Position numbers and translations under genes: made by a program. From positions 1 through 64,000 of the forward strand of contig NZ_NBXD01000030.1 of assembly GCF_003399645.1 (NCBI RefSeq): 64,000 nucleotides of DNA, written 5' to 3'. The notes under the pieces were generated by a model, which was given only the letters and a program-made list of their open reading frames with translations, was not told the origin of the DNA and did no database searches. This stretch comes from Subtercola boreus. GTDB taxonomy: Bacteria > Actinomycetota > Actinomycetes > Actinomycetales > Microbacteriaceae. Positions 1-10,741 of this stretch are shown piece after piece (the first letter of the stretch is position 1; every line of letters begins with the position of its first letter).

Positions 1-264
1 TCCAGGTGCAGTGCGACCTGTGGTTCCCCCACGAGGACCTGCCGCTCGGCGACGATCAGCACGCGTCACCGCCGGTGTTGGTGATGACCTCGATCTGTTC
101 CGGGTTCATCCAGGCGCGGGTGGGGCGCGGGCGGCCGCAGCGGCTAGAAGGGGCCGAAGCCCCCGAGGCGGCGGGTGGAGCCGGAGGCGGCGTCGCGCCG
201 CGGCGGAGTAGGAGGCGGCGGCGCGGGGCGCGGCGCTCTCGGTGGGGGCGGGGCGCGGGTGGAG
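1..264. other. Left window edge, no confident gene
   Basis: I see no gene here that I can defend. On the minus strand a short open frame starts at GTG 62 and runs off the edge (first residues VLIVAERQVLVGEPQ), overlapping the TGA of a 17-codon frame that begins at ATG 109. This could be the start of a truncated gene, but 20 codons are too few to judge. The rest is very GC-rich, proline/arginine-type sequence in all frames and carries no recognisable domain. Confidence 0.3.
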
Positions 265-420
265 CTACCGGCCCGTGTCCCGGGTGCGGTGCTGCGGCAG
301 GAGCCGGAGCACCACGAGCATGGCGATCACCAGGACGGATCCGGTGGCGAACCAGAACAACAGAGTCGTGCGAGCGACCTTCGGTGTTCCCCACGCTGGG
401 GAGGGTTCCTGTACGTGCAC
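265..420 (-). CDS. Possible small single-helix membrane protein (51 aa)
   Basis: A 51-codon frame begins at GTG 420, just after the hairpin that follows the Clp gene, and ends at TAG 265. It has a short hydrophilic N-terminus (HVQEPSPAWGTPKVART), one strongly hydrophobic stretch of about 22 residues (LLFWFATGSVLVIAMLVVL) and a basic tail (RLLPQHRTRDTGR). This fits a one-pass protein with its basic end inside the cell. Against it: no clear ribosome binding site precedes the GTG and I do not recognise the family. The hydrophobic segment is the only real argument that it is coding. Confidence 0.35.
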   Translation of the reverse strand: MHVQEPSPAWGTPKVARTTLLFWFATGSVLVIAMLVVLRLLPQHRTRDTGR

Positions 421-430
421 CAGGAACGGC

Positions 431-462
431 AGAAGGCCGGATCCGGGAGGGTCCGGCCTTCT
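431..462 (-). terminator. Terminator hairpin after the Clp ATPase gene
   Basis: An 11-bp perfect inverted repeat (AGAAGGCCGGA / TCCGGCCTTCT) with a 10-nt loop lies 13 bp past the TAA stop of the Clp gene. It has no T-run, as is usual for actinobacterial terminators. Confidence 0.75.
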
Positions 463-474
463 GCGGGCCGAGCG

Positions 475-3120
<2,646 letters not shown>

Positions 3121-3136
3121 GTGTCCTCCTGTGAAA

Positions 3137-3157
3137 CGTGAGTGCCCTCGACTCAAG
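3137..3157 (-). promoter_or_regulatory. HAIR element 2 (HspR operator), proximal
   Basis: CGTGAGT, 7-nt spacer, ACTCAAG: matches the known HspR-associated inverted repeat CTTGAGT-N7-ACTCAAG at 13 of 14 positions. It sits 17 bp upstream of the Clp start codon, so bound HspR would block the promoter or early elongation. Confidence 0.85.
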
Positions 3158-3200
3158 TCAACGCCGTACCCCCCGGGGGCATTCCCGTCCTCACGAAATA

Positions 3201-3221
3201 CTTGAGTCGACCCGACTCAAC
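3201..3221 (-). promoter_or_regulatory. HAIR element 1 (HspR operator), distal
   Basis: CTTGAGT, 7-nt spacer, ACTCAAC: 13 of 14 positions of the HAIR consensus. The right arm overlaps the stop codon (3217-3219) of the neighbouring gene, so operator and coding end share bases. Centre-to-centre distance to the proximal element is 64 bp, about six helical turns. Confidence 0.85.
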
Positions 3222-3840
3222 GCAGTTTCGGAGACGCCCGACCCGGAGTGTTGCGACCCAACGCCTGCAGATCGATGTGACGGAGGGCCATCATCCGGCC
3301 CGCCCGTTTCTGCGCATAGTCGGCCTCGGTCGCCGAGCCGGCCACCCGATCGAGGCGGGACTCGACGTTCGACCGCACGTCGTTCCAGGCGGTCTCGCGG
3401 GCGGCTTCGACGACCTCGTCGACGAAGCCCGGCTCCCCGCGGAGGCGCGTCAGCTCGGAGGCGAGGGCGGAATAGGTGACACGACGCTGAGTGAGGAGCG
3501 TGAGCTGGTCGCTCACCTCATCGGTCTGCGTACCCGACTTGCGCTTCTTGCCCTCCAGCAGGGCTGAATCGGCCTGCATGCGCCGGGCGTAGCTCACCTG
3601 CTCGAGCGCAAGGTCGATGAGCTCGGAGCGTACGAAGACCCGCGCACTCTCGACATCGAACGCCTGGTTCTCGCGCAGGGCCTCGACGATGATGAAGTTC
3701 TTCGCGGCCATGGTGAGAGCGAGCCGCGTGATGAGCACCCCCTCGTCGACCGAGCGGGCGACGGCCGCCGCGTCGAGTGGGTGCAACGTGAGCGAGCTGC
3801 GTCGAAAGAGCGAGCCGAGCCGTGACCGCCTGTTCACCAC
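3217..3840 (-). CDS. Conserved hypothetical helical protein
   Basis: About 207 aa, with no signal peptide, membrane segment or catalytic motif that I recognise. The predicted content is mostly alpha-helix, with an Arg-rich start, a central charged stretch (GKKRKSGTQTDEVSDQ) and many Arg/Glu/Ala heptad-like stretches, which suggests a coiled-coil or helical-bundle protein. I recall similar proteins of unknown role in Microbacteriaceae, some mislabelled asparagine synthase. AGGAGG at 3849-3854 is 8 nt from GTG 3840, which is why I prefer this start to the GTG at 3849, which overlaps the Shine-Dalgarno itself. The gene runs toward clp and its stop codon lies in the distal HAIR element, so readthrough into clp is possible. 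Confidence 0.75.
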   Translation of the reverse strand: MVNRRSRLGSLFRRSSLTLHPLDAAAVARSVDEGVLITRLALTMAAKNFIIVEALRENQAFDVESARVFVRSELIDLALEQVSYARRMQADSALLEGKKRKSGTQTDEVSDQLTLLTQRRVTYSALASELTRLRGEPGFVDEVVEAARETAWNDVRSNVESRLDRVAGSATEADYAQKRAGRMMALRHIDLQALGRNTPGRASPKLR

Positions 3841-3953
3841 TGGCCACACCTCCTCGTCTCATGCAACAACCCCTCCCAACCTACGGCGTCGACCCCGCCG
3901 CCGACAGGCCACACCCCGCACCCGCTCCGAATAGGGTGGGTGCAGGAGGCGTG

Positions 3954-4493
3954 ATGATCATTCGACAGGCGGGGGCGGATGATATGCCGGCGATTCTGGC
4001 GATCCACAACGATGCCATTGTGAACTCGGTGGCGATCTGGACCGACACGACCGTCGATCTGGCCGAGCGGGCGGCGTGGCTCGAGGGGCACGAACGCGAC
4101 GGCTATCCGGTGCTGGTCGCGGTCGACGAGCCCGACGGCACGAGCGCGGGGCCGAGGGGCGCGGGCGGCGACAGGGACGGCACCGTGCTCGGCTACGCGA
4201 GCCTCAGCAGTTGGCACGCGAAGAGTGGTTTTCGGCATACCGTCGAGGATTCGATCTACCTCCGCCCGGATGCCACGGGGCGCGGGCTGGGAAAGGTTCT
4301 GCTCGGGGCGCTGCTGCAGCTGGCGCGGGAGGGCGGGTACCACGTGGTGGTGGCCGACATCGAGGCCGGCAACGCGGCATCCATTCGCCTGCATGAGACG
4401 TTCGGGTTCGAGAACTGCGGCACCGTGCGCGAGGTGGGCACGAAGTTCGGGCGCTGGCTCGACCTCACCACGATGCGCCTCCCCCTCACCTGA
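3954..4493 (+). CDS. GNAT acetyltransferase, phosphinothricin/methionine-sulfone type
   Basis: About 179 aa with one GNAT fold. The N-terminus IIRQAGADDMPAILAIHNDAI and the C-terminal FGFENCGTVREVGTKFGRWLD are typical of the Pat/Bar and YncA/MddA subfamily, which acetylates phosphinothricin, methionine sulfone or sulfoximine. The acetyl-CoA loop is RPDATGRGLGKVL. A Gly/Asp-rich insert (DEPDGTSAGPRGAGGDRDG) breaks the region before the central strand and is longer than usual. The start is ATG 3954, with AGGAGG at 3944-3949. An A-T-rich TAGGGT at about 3931 could be the -10 box. The substrate cannot be read from sequence alone. Confidence 0.9.
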   Translation: MIIRQAGADDMPAILAIHNDAIVNSVAIWTDTTVDLAERAAWLEGHERDGYPVLVAVDEPDGTSAGPRGAGGDRDGTVLGYASLSSWHAKSGFRHTVEDSIYLRPDATGRGLGKVLLGALLQLAREGGYHVVVADIEAGNAASIRLHETFGFENCGTVREVGTKFGRWLDLTTMRLPLT

Positions 4494-4560
4494 AGGCCCG
4501 CCACGCAGGCACGCACGCAGCCTCACCACGCCACCGACGCACGACGCAGCACGCACGAGC

Positions 4561-4610
4561 GCAGGCACTCTCCGGTCCAAAGCGTTCTGGATGGGCCGGA
4601 GAATGCCTGC
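4561..4610. terminator. Bidirectional terminator hairpin
   Basis: An 18-nt inverted repeat with 16 of 18 matches (GCAGGCACTCTCCGGTCC and GGGCCGGAGAATGCCTGC) around a 14-nt loop, lying between the converging acetyltransferase and GH2 genes. It can serve both. Confidence 0.75.
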
Positions 4611-4637
4611 GCAGGGTGTTGTGCGGTGGCGCGGGTG

Positions 4638-7175
4638 CTACTTGGCGGGGCCGGCCGCCGTCAGCTGGGCGACCTCGGCCGCCGACAGGGCGCGATCGAA
4701 GATCTTCGCGCCGTCGACGGAGCCGTTGAGGTAGTCGACGGGGTTGCCGCCGAACTTGCCTCGGCCGACCTCGAAGTTGCCCGTTCCCTTGTCGCCGCCG
4801 CCGAGGATGCCGACGCTGCCCGAGAGCTGGCCGTCGACATAGATCGACAGCTTCGAGTTCGTCACGTCACGCACCCCGACCAGGTGGTACCACTTGCCCA
4901 CCTGAGGCACGCCCACCGTGTTCGCCAGTGCGCGAACGCTTGCGAAGCTGAACGCCCAGCGCTTGTCGGCACCCGAGTACTGCAGGAAGAAGGCGCTGTT
5001 CGCGTCTCCGTCCTCGCTCGCGACCGTCTGGAAGGCGTCGCCCGCCGCGTTGAGCTTCGCCCAGGCCGAGACACTGTAGTTCGTGTTCTCGGTCGGGATC
5101 AGCGTCTTCGCACTTTCGGCGAACTGGTTCACGCCGTTGAGCACGAGCGCGTTGCCGTCGAGTCCGGGGCCGAAGGCGGCACCGTTCTTCAGCGTGAGCG
5201 GGTTACTGCCCACCGAGTCGGCGGCCGTGGTGCCCGACGTCTCGTCGAACTTGTAGGAGTCGACACCCGCGAGCCCGGGGGTTCCGGGAGGAGCGGGCGG
5301 CGTCGCCTTGGCGCCGGCGGCGATCACCTCGAGGTTGATGGCGCGAACGCGGGCCTCATCCACCTTCTCGACCTTGCGGTCGTAGGTGAAGAAGCCGTTC
5401 TGCTCGCCCTCGACATCCGTGATCTGCGTGTAGACCGCGCCCGAGAGGCCGTAGGGCGCTCCCTGGTCACGGAGCACGGCCGTATTGGCGACGTACTTGT
5501 CATTCAACTCGGCGGCATCCTTCACCGACCCGTAGGGGTTGATGCTCGCGGTCGGCCACAGGTGACCGGCCACACTGAGCGTCAGGCCGCCGTGCTCACC
5601 GTCGATGGATGCCCGGGTGGCGTCGGGCGCGGGAAGCGCCGGCCCCTGGTACTGGTGCCAGTCGATGATGTCGCCCGTTCCCGGGTCACCGGGCGTGTCG
5701 CAGCAGTTGGAGCCCGATCGGTCGTTGACCAGCCGTGACGGATCCTGCGCCTTCACCTGGGCGCCGACATCCGATGCCGCCTGAACGCTCCACTGGCCCC
5801 AGCCCTCGTTGAACGGGATCCAGCCGATGATCGACGTGACGTTCTTCAGCTGGTCGACCATGGTGGCGGTCTCGGAGCGGAAGTTCGCCTTGTCTGCGGT
5901 GCTGAGCGAACCGTTGCGACCGGTCGGCAGGGCGGGTGAGTCCTGCCAGACCATCAGTCCGAGCTTGTCGGCCCAGTAGTACCAGCGGGCCGGCTCGATC
6001 TTGATGTGCTTGCGGATGGTGTTGAACCCGAGATCCTTGGTCTTCTGGATGTCGAACTTGAGTGCGGCATCCGTCGGCGCCGTGTAGATGCCGTCGGGCC
6101 AGTACCCCTGGTCGAGCGTCGAGAGCAGGAAGGTCGGCTTGCCGTTCAGCGTGATGCGCTGCTTGCCGTCGACGTTCGCGATCGCAATCGAGCGGAGGCC
6201 TGCGTAGCTCTCGAAGATGTCCTTACCCGTGCTCGAGGCCAGCGTGGCCTTGAACGTGTACAGGAACGGGTCGTCGGGGCTCCACAGGTGGGGCTTCGGA
6301 ATGGTGATCTTCATGGGGTCACCGATCGTTCCGCTGCCGGAGGCCACCTTCGTCTTACCGTCGTAGACATCGACGTTCAACTTGGCCTTGGTCGGGTCGC
6401 CGTTGACGGTCGTCGTGATCGCAAAGGAGCTCGACGCGACATCCGGAGTCGCCGTGAAGCTCGCGATGCTGGTCGCAGCGACGGGCTCGAGCCAGACGGA
6501 TTGCCAGATTCCGGATGCTGCGGTGTAGAAAATGCCGCTGGGGTCGTTGCGCTGCTTGCCGACCGGGATGTTCGCGTCATCGACGGGCGAGTGCACGGCG
6601 ACGACGATCTCCTGCTGGCCGGTTGCGCGGAGGGCTCCCGTGATGTCGACACTGAACGCGTCGTAGCCGCCGGTGTGGCGGGCGACCTGGGTGCCGTTCA
6701 CGTAGACGGTCGCGTCGTAGTTGACGGCGCCGAAGTTCAACCGCAGGTGCTGGTTTCCGTTCCGAAAGCTGTTCGGAACGTCGACGAGCTTGCGATAGAA
6801 CATGAATTCGTCATGCTCCTGCACACCCGAGAGTGCCGATTCGGTGGGGTACGGCACGAGGATCTGGCTGGCCAGGTCTTTGCCGAAGGACGGCTTCGTG
6901 AAACCGTCGGTGCCGGTGTACTGCCACAGACCGTTCAGGCTCTGCCACTTCGGCGCTGCCACGCTCGGGCGGGCGAGCTGCGGGCGCGGATAGTCGGGCA
7001 GCGCATTCGTCGGCGTGACATCGGCTGTCCACGGGGTGGAGAGCGGAGCGGGCTTCTGCGCCCATTCCGCTTTCGCTCCGGCCGCGATGGCGGCGGTGGG
7101 GGCGGAGAGCAGACCGATGGCGCAGGCTGCGGCGAGCCCCAGCCCCATCAGTCTGCCGAGATTCTTTCTTCTCAT
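4638..7175 (-). CDS. Secreted GH2 glycosidase with C-terminal LamG-like domain
   Basis: About 845 aa. Signal peptide: RRK, hydrophobic core, then AIA-AGAK. It is followed by the GH2 sugar-binding jelly roll, immunoglobulin-like domain and TIM barrel. The acid/base glutamate is in IPFNEGWGQW and the probable nucleophile in DGEHGG. The last ~200 residues form a laminin-G/concanavalin-like domain (from GVDSYKFDETSGTTAADS to the RALSAAEVAQL end), joined by an Ala/Pro linker and probably binding glycans. GH2 members cleave beta-galactosides, beta-glucuronides or beta-mannosides; the gal operon 6 kb away makes galactoside use attractive, but that is inference. ATG 7175 is preceded by AAGGAAG and gives a clean signal peptide; upstream in-frame codons are unlikely starts. 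Confidence 0.93.
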   Translation of the reverse strand: MRRKNLGRLMGLGLAAACAIGLLSAPTAAIAAGAKAEWAQKPAPLSTPWTADVTPTNALPDYPRPQLARPSVAAPKWQSLNGLWQYTGTDGFTKPSFGKDLASQILVPYPTESALSGVQEHDEFMFYRKLVDVPNSFRNGNQHLRLNFGAVNYDATVYVNGTQVARHTGGYDAFSVDITGALRATGQQEIVVAVHSPVDDANIPVGKQRNDPSGIFYTAASGIWQSVWLEPVAATSIASFTATPDVASSSFAITTTVNGDPTKAKLNVDVYDGKTKVASGSGTIGDPMKITIPKPHLWSPDDPFLYTFKATLASSTGKDIFESYAGLRSIAIANVDGKQRITLNGKPTFLLSTLDQGYWPDGIYTAPTDAALKFDIQKTKDLGFNTIRKHIKIEPARWYYWADKLGLMVWQDSPALPTGRNGSLSTADKANFRSETATMVDQLKNVTSIIGWIPFNEGWGQWSVQAASDVGAQVKAQDPSRLVNDRSGSNCCDTPGDPGTGDIIDWHQYQGPALPAPDATRASIDGEHGGLTLSVAGHLWPTASINPYGSVKDAAELNDKYVANTAVLRDQGAPYGLSGAVYTQITDVEGEQNGFFTYDRKVEKVDEARVRAINLEVIAAGAKATPPAPPGTPGLAGVDSYKFDETSGTTAADSVGSNPLTLKNGAAFGPGLDGNALVLNGVNQFAESAKTLIPTENTNYSVSAWAKLNAAGDAFQTVASEDGDANSAFFLQYSGADKRWAFSFASVRALANTVGVPQVGKWYHLVGVRDVTNSKLSIYVDGQLSGSVGILGGGDKGTGNFEVGRGKFGGNPVDYLNGSVDGAKIFDRALSAAEVAQLTAAGPAK

Positions 7176-7220
7176 TCGAGACCAACTTCCTTGTTGATGC
7201 AGAGGCGACCAGAAAGCCAG

Positions 7221-7243
7221 CTGTGAATTCACTGCTGTGAATT
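7221..7243 (-). promoter_or_regulatory. Palindrome and repeat upstream of the GH2 gene
   Basis: CTGTGAATT occurs twice, 14 bp apart (7221 and 7235); the first copy lies in the perfect palindrome GTGAATTCAC (7223-7232). About 48 bp upstream of the GH2 start and in the most AT-rich stretch nearby, it is a plausible operator for a sugar-responsive repressor. No regulator gene is adjacent. Confidence 0.4.
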
Positions 7244-7286
7244 TGCACAGAGACGGTCGTCACTCAGAAGTGTCGCAAAATAGTGT

Positions 7287-8141
7287 TCAAAAGTCCATTG
7301 ATGTTCGAAAAAGATCGTTTGTGAAAGGTGCGGTGCCGATCACGACCGTGACTTCGTACTCATCGTCAGCCAGCGTTCGGGCGTGGAGGCCGCCGGTTTC
7401 GAAGATCCCCGACGCCACGTGGGCCTGCGCTTCGTTCACTTCGACCAGCAGGTGACCTCCCGGGGCGAGCCAGCGTGTGGCCTCGGTCGCGATGCGGCGC
7501 TGCAGGTCGAGCCCGTCTGTGCCGCCGTCGAGGGCGAACCGCGCCTCGTGCAGGCGGGCCTCGGGCGGCATGAGCTCGAGGGCGTCGGTCGGCACGTAGG
7601 GGGTGTTCGCGACGATCACGTCGACGGTGCCGGCGAGGCGCGGCGGTAGTGCTGCGAAGAGGTCGCCGGTGAAGACACGGTCGGGGTGGCTGAGGTTCTG
7701 GCGGGCGCACTGGGTGGCGGCCGGATCGAGGTCGGCCGCGTAGACGACGGCCTGCGGGATGCTCGCCTCGACGACGGCGGCGATGGCGCCCGATCCGCAA
7801 CAGAGGTCGAGCACCACTGGGGTGGGATGGTGGGGCCCGGTGTTCGCGTCGCGGGTCAGCGATACCGTCACCTGGGCCAGGAACTCGGTGCGGCGGCGCG
7901 GAACGAACACGCGGTCGGCTACGCGGATGCGGAGCCCGGCGAACTCGGCCCAGCCGAGGATGTGCTCGAGCGGAAAACCCTCGACCCGCCGCGCGACCAT
8001 CGCCTCGAGTTCGGCGCCCGAACGCGCAGCCTCGAGCAGCAGCGCCGCCTCGTCTTCGGCGAAGACGCACCCGGCCGCTCTCAGGCGCCGGACGATCTCG
8101 TCAGCGGTCGGAGGGATGGGCAGAGGAGCGCCGGCCGGCAA
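7287..8141 (-). CDS. PrmC/HemK-related protein N5-glutamine methyltransferase
   Basis: About 284 aa. An N-terminal helical domain (EIVRRLRAAGCVFAEDEAAL) is followed by a class I SAM-dependent methyltransferase with motif I VVLDLCCGSGAIA and a substrate motif ANTPY in place of the canonical NPPY. This matches the actinobacterial PrmC-related subfamily (TIGR03704 as I recall), whose protein substrate is not established; true PrmC methylates release-factor glutamine and is normally encoded beside prfA. The extreme C-terminus (TNDLFRTSMDF) is not typical. The TTG start at 8141 has no strong ribosome site; the gene begins 15 bp after the 34-aa membrane protein stops, so the two may be coupled. Confidence 0.88.
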   Translation of the reverse strand: MPAGAPLPIPPTADEIVRRLRAAGCVFAEDEAALLLEAARSGAELEAMVARRVEGFPLEHILGWAEFAGLRIRVADRVFVPRRRTEFLAQVTVSLTRDANTGPHHPTPVVLDLCCGSGAIAAVVEASIPQAVVYAADLDPAATQCARQNLSHPDRVFTGDLFAALPPRLAGTVDVIVANTPYVPTDALELMPPEARLHEARFALDGGTDGLDLQRRIATEATRWLAPGGHLLVEVNEAQAHVASGIFETGGLHARTLADDEYEVTVVIGTAPFTNDLFRTSMDF

Positions 8142-8156
8142 AGCGGGAGCGGTCGG

Positions 8157-8261
8157 TCAGTCGCGGTAGGGCGACTTGAACATCGCGATACCGGCCGCGA
8201 CGCCGGTGATGCCCACGCCCACCGTGATGAAGGCAAGCAGCCCGATCAGAAACCCTGTCAT
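8157..8261 (-). CDS. Small hydrophobic membrane protein (34 aa)
   Basis: MTGFLIGLLAFITVGVGI, a Gly/Val/Ala-rich continuation and a short polar tail FKSPYRD. A single membrane helix with its C-terminus probably cytoplasmic. ATG 8261 has a purine-rich GAGGGAGAAG about 4-10 nt upstream. The sequence reads as a conserved actinobacterial miniprotein: clean helix, clean stop, good ribosome site. I know no function. It precedes the methyltransferase gene by 15 bp. Confidence 0.7.
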   Translation of the reverse strand: MTGFLIGLLAFITVGVGITGVAAGIAMFKSPYRD

Positions 8262-8346
8262 CGCTCTTCTCCCTCTGCTTACGTCGACCTGTGCTGCAAT
8301 CCTAGCGGGCGGTTTCCCCTGACCGGGTGGGGAAGGCGGTGGCAGC

Positions 8347-9195
8347 ATGGTGGGCATGGGTGACGGCAGTTCTGACGGTGGCGGCCGGGTGTTCGAGAAG
8401 AGGCGGGCGGATGCTCCACCGGGGTTCTTCGAGGCAGAAGCCGCCGGGCTGGCCTGGCTGGCCGCAGCGGGTGGATCCCGCGTGGTCGGGGTGGTCTCGG
8501 TGGAGCCCGGGCGCATCCGACTCGAGCGAATCACCGAGGTGAGCCCGTCGGAGCCGAGCGCCCGGCGATTCGGCGCCGCCCTCGCCACGACGCACGACGC
8601 GGGGGCGCCCGCTTTCGGCGCCGCACCGCCCCCGTTCGGCGCAGACCCGCCGGGAGGCAGCGTGGAGCCGACCGCGGGCAGCGCAGGCGACAGTGCACCG
8701 ATGTTCATTGGGCGGCGCGCCCTGCCTGCCGCCCTTGGAACGGCGTGGGGGCGGTTCTACGCCGAAGCGCGCGTGCGCCCCTTTCTCGACCCCGCCGAGC
8801 GGGCAGGCAACCTGAGTCGAGCGGCGCGCTCGGTGGTCGAGGACGCCTGCGACCGGATCGCCGACGGCGAATTCGATGACGGCGAGCCGCCGGCGCGCAT
8901 CCACGGCGATCTCTGGGCCGGCAATGTGCTCTTCGCCGCCGAGGGGGTCGTGCTCATCGACCCGGCCGCCCACGGTGGCCATCGCGAGACCGATCTGGCG
9001 ATGCTGGCGCTCTTCGGATGCCCGTTCCTCGGGAGCATCGTCAGCGCCTACGAGGAGTCGCATCCGCTCGCCCCGGGCTGGCGTGAGCGTGTTCCGCTGC
9101 ACCAGTTGCATCCGCTCGCCGTGCACGCCGCAGGTCACGGGCCCTCGTACGGACACGAACTCGAACGCGCCGCCTTGTTGACCCTCGCCCTGTAG
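8347..9195 (+). CDS. Fructosamine-kinase family protein
   Basis: About 282 aa of the fructosamine/ketosamine-3-kinase (FN3K) fold, relatives of aminoglycoside phosphotransferases that phosphorylate sugar-modified amines so that the adduct falls off. Key sites: catalytic HGDLWAGNVLF and the DFG-equivalent LIDPAAHGGHRETDLAM, both intact. The N-lobe is short, and the usual nucleotide-binding Lys strand is reduced to VFEKRRADAPPGFF. A Pro/Gly/Ala-rich insert (about residues 95-118) replaces part of the hinge region. The start is ATG 8347; ATG 8356 is equally possible because neither has a clear ribosome site. No overlap with neighbours. Confidence 0.9.
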   Translation: MVGMGDGSSDGGGRVFEKRRADAPPGFFEAEAAGLAWLAAAGGSRVVGVVSVEPGRIRLERITEVSPSEPSARRFGAALATTHDAGAPAFGAAPPPFGADPPGGSVEPTAGSAGDSAPMFIGRRALPAALGTAWGRFYAEARVRPFLDPAERAGNLSRAARSVVEDACDRIADGEFDDGEPPARIHGDLWAGNVLFAAEGVVLIDPAAHGGHRETDLAMLALFGCPFLGSIVSAYEESHPLAPGWRERVPLHQLHPLAVHAAGHGPSYGHELERAALLTLAL

Positions 9196-9276
9196 CCCCG
9201 GGCTCACGGGCCAACGAGATCCACCCGACGACACCGATTCGCCCGAGTACCGGCGCCCGGGTGCGACAATTGTGAG

Positions 9277-9891
9277 GTGAATTCCGCTACCACCTTTGCT
9301 CTCGTTCGTCACGGTGAGACCGACTGGAACGCCGAGCGCCGCATTCAGGGCCGGTCGGATGTTCCGCTGAACGACACCGGGCGCGACCAGGTTCGTGCCA
9401 CAGCCGCACTGCTGCGGGCGGAGGAATGGGACTTCGTGGTCAGCTCGCCCCTTTCCCGGGCGCGCGAGAGCGCCGAGATTCTGGCGGCCGAACTGGGGCT
9501 CGAGGTGATCGGGCACGTTCCCGAACTGGTCGAACGCCACTACGGGCTGGCTGAGGGCATGCAGGACGGCGACGAACTGCGAGCGCTGCGCATTCCCGGC
9601 GGGTTTCTCGAAGCCGAGACCGAAGAGGATGTCGCGGCACGGGCATCCGTCGCCCTGCGCGCGCTCGTGGCCGAGCATCCCGGCGCCCGGATCATCGTCG
9701 TGGCGCACGGCACGCTGATCAGACTGGGGCTTTCGGCGCTCAGTGGCGGGCCGGTCGAGACCATCCGCAACGCGGGTCACTGCGTGATCCAGCACGAGTT
9801 CGGCGAGGGTGACGCGGCACTGTGGTCGCTTTCGATCGTGAACGGTGCTGCCTGGGGCGTGGGCGTGCAGCCCGCCCGCGCAACGGCCTGA
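9277..9891 (+). CDS. Histidine phosphatase (phosphoglycerate-mutase-like)
   Basis: About 204 aa, branch 1 histidine phosphatase. The catalytic motif LVRHGETDWN is near the N-terminus, the acid residue lies in HYGLAEG, and the second histidine in VVAHGTLIRLGL. This family covers cofactor-dependent phosphoglycerate mutases, alpha-ribazole phosphatase and broad-specificity phosphatases. The short length and lack of a mutase insertion favour a phosphatase. GTG 9277 is the only sensible start; GTGAGG just before it may act as ribosome site. It ends 89 bp before the stop of the convergent anti-sigma gene. Confidence 0.9.
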   Translation: MNSATTFALVRHGETDWNAERRIQGRSDVPLNDTGRDQVRATAALLRAEEWDFVVSSPLSRARESAEILAAELGLEVIGHVPELVERHYGLAEGMQDGDELRALRIPGGFLEAETEEDVAARASVALRALVAEHPGARIIVVAHGTLIRLGLSALSGGPVETIRNAGHCVIQHEFGEGDAALWSLSIVNGAAWGVGVQPARATA

Positions 9892-9899
9892 GGGACTGG

Positions 9900-9974
9900 G
9901 AAGCTGACCGCCTGAGGGCTCACGGTCTGCGGACTCGCGGGCTGCAGGCTGGCGGTCTGCAGGCTGCCCGTTTG
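9900..9974. repeat. 15-bp imperfect tandem array, 5 units
   Basis: Five head-to-tail 15-bp units, of which the last two begin CAGGCTG (CAGGCTGGCGGTCTG, then CAGGCTGCCCGTTTG). The array fills the gap between the converging histidine phosphatase and anti-sigma genes and ends 5 bp past the anti-sigma stop, where a terminator would be expected. On the minus strand it would read as a five-residue Gln/Ser repeat beyond the stop. Confidence 0.7.
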
Positions 9975-9979
9975 CGGCC

Positions 9980-10741
9980 CTACGGGTCGGAGCGCAGCAG
10001 CACCGCCCCGGAGTCGCCGTCGACGATCGAGACCGAAGCGATGTCGGCACGGTGGATGCTCGTGGTCGCGGTCGGCGTCGCTGTGGTTCCGGGGCCCGAG
10101 GTCCAGGTCGCCACCCGGGTGCTCGCGCCGGAGCGCTCGGTGACGACCATGGCGTAGTCCCGTGCGTAGGCCGAGCCGCCGAGCTTCTCGTACGTGCAGG
10201 TCCAGTCGATGCGGGTGCCCCACGGCTCATCGTCGAGGGTGGCGACGGCCGTGAGCGGGCTCGGCACCTCGGCGGTGAACGTGAGCTGGCTCGCGAGGGT
10301 CGCTCCGGGGGTGGGCTCCGGGGGCAGCCCTGGGGTGCGGCCGAAGCTGAGCGCGAGAGTGACGGCGATGGCGGCGGCGACGGCAGTGAATGCGGCTGCA
10401 GCGACCAGCACCCTGGGTCGCGGGCGGGTGCGGGTGCGGGTGCGGGTGGGGCTCGGCAGGAGCGGGCTCGACAGGAGCGGGTCCCGCAGCGCGACCGGTG
10501 CCGGCGCGGCAGAGCTCGGCGCCGCCGGGTCGAGAAGCTCGAGCGCCTCCGCCCGCGGGATCGACGCGAGCAACCCGGGCATACCGGCGAGCTCGGCGAG
10601 GGCGGCCCGGCACTCCGGGCACCCCGCCAGATGATGCTCGTACTCGTGTCGCTCGGCGGGTGAGAGCGAGCCGAGCACGTACGCAGCATCCCACTCGCGG
10701 TAGCGGTCGACGCCGGGTGAGTCGAAGTCGGGGTCGGTCAC
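9980..10741 (-). CDS. Membrane anti-sigma factor, RskA-like with HxxxCxxC zinc site
   Basis: About 253 aa. The cytoplasmic N-terminal anti-sigma domain is WDAAYVLGSLSPAERHEYEHHL with a zinc motif H..CPEC, then a Pro/Ala- and RTRTRTRPRPR-rich linker, one membrane helix (VLVAAAAFTAVAAAIAVTLAL) and an extracytoplasmic C-terminal domain (LTFTAEVPSPLTAVATLDD...) of the RskA C type. It should hold the ECF factor encoded just upstream until an envelope signal triggers its proteolysis. The start codon overlaps the sigma stop by 4 bp (ATGA), a strict translational coupling that keeps the two in stoichiometry. Confidence 0.93.
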   Translation of the reverse strand: MTDPDFDSPGVDRYREWDAAYVLGSLSPAERHEYEHHLAGCPECRAALAELAGMPGLLASIPRAEALELLDPAAPSSAAPAPVALRDPLLSSPLLPSPTRTRTRTRPRPRVLVAAAAFTAVAAAIAVTLALSFGRTPGLPPEPTPGATLASQLTFTAEVPSPLTAVATLDDEPWGTRIDWTCTYEKLGGSAYARDYAMVVTERSGASTRVATWTSGPGTTATPTATTSIHRADIASVSIVDGDSGAVLLRSDP

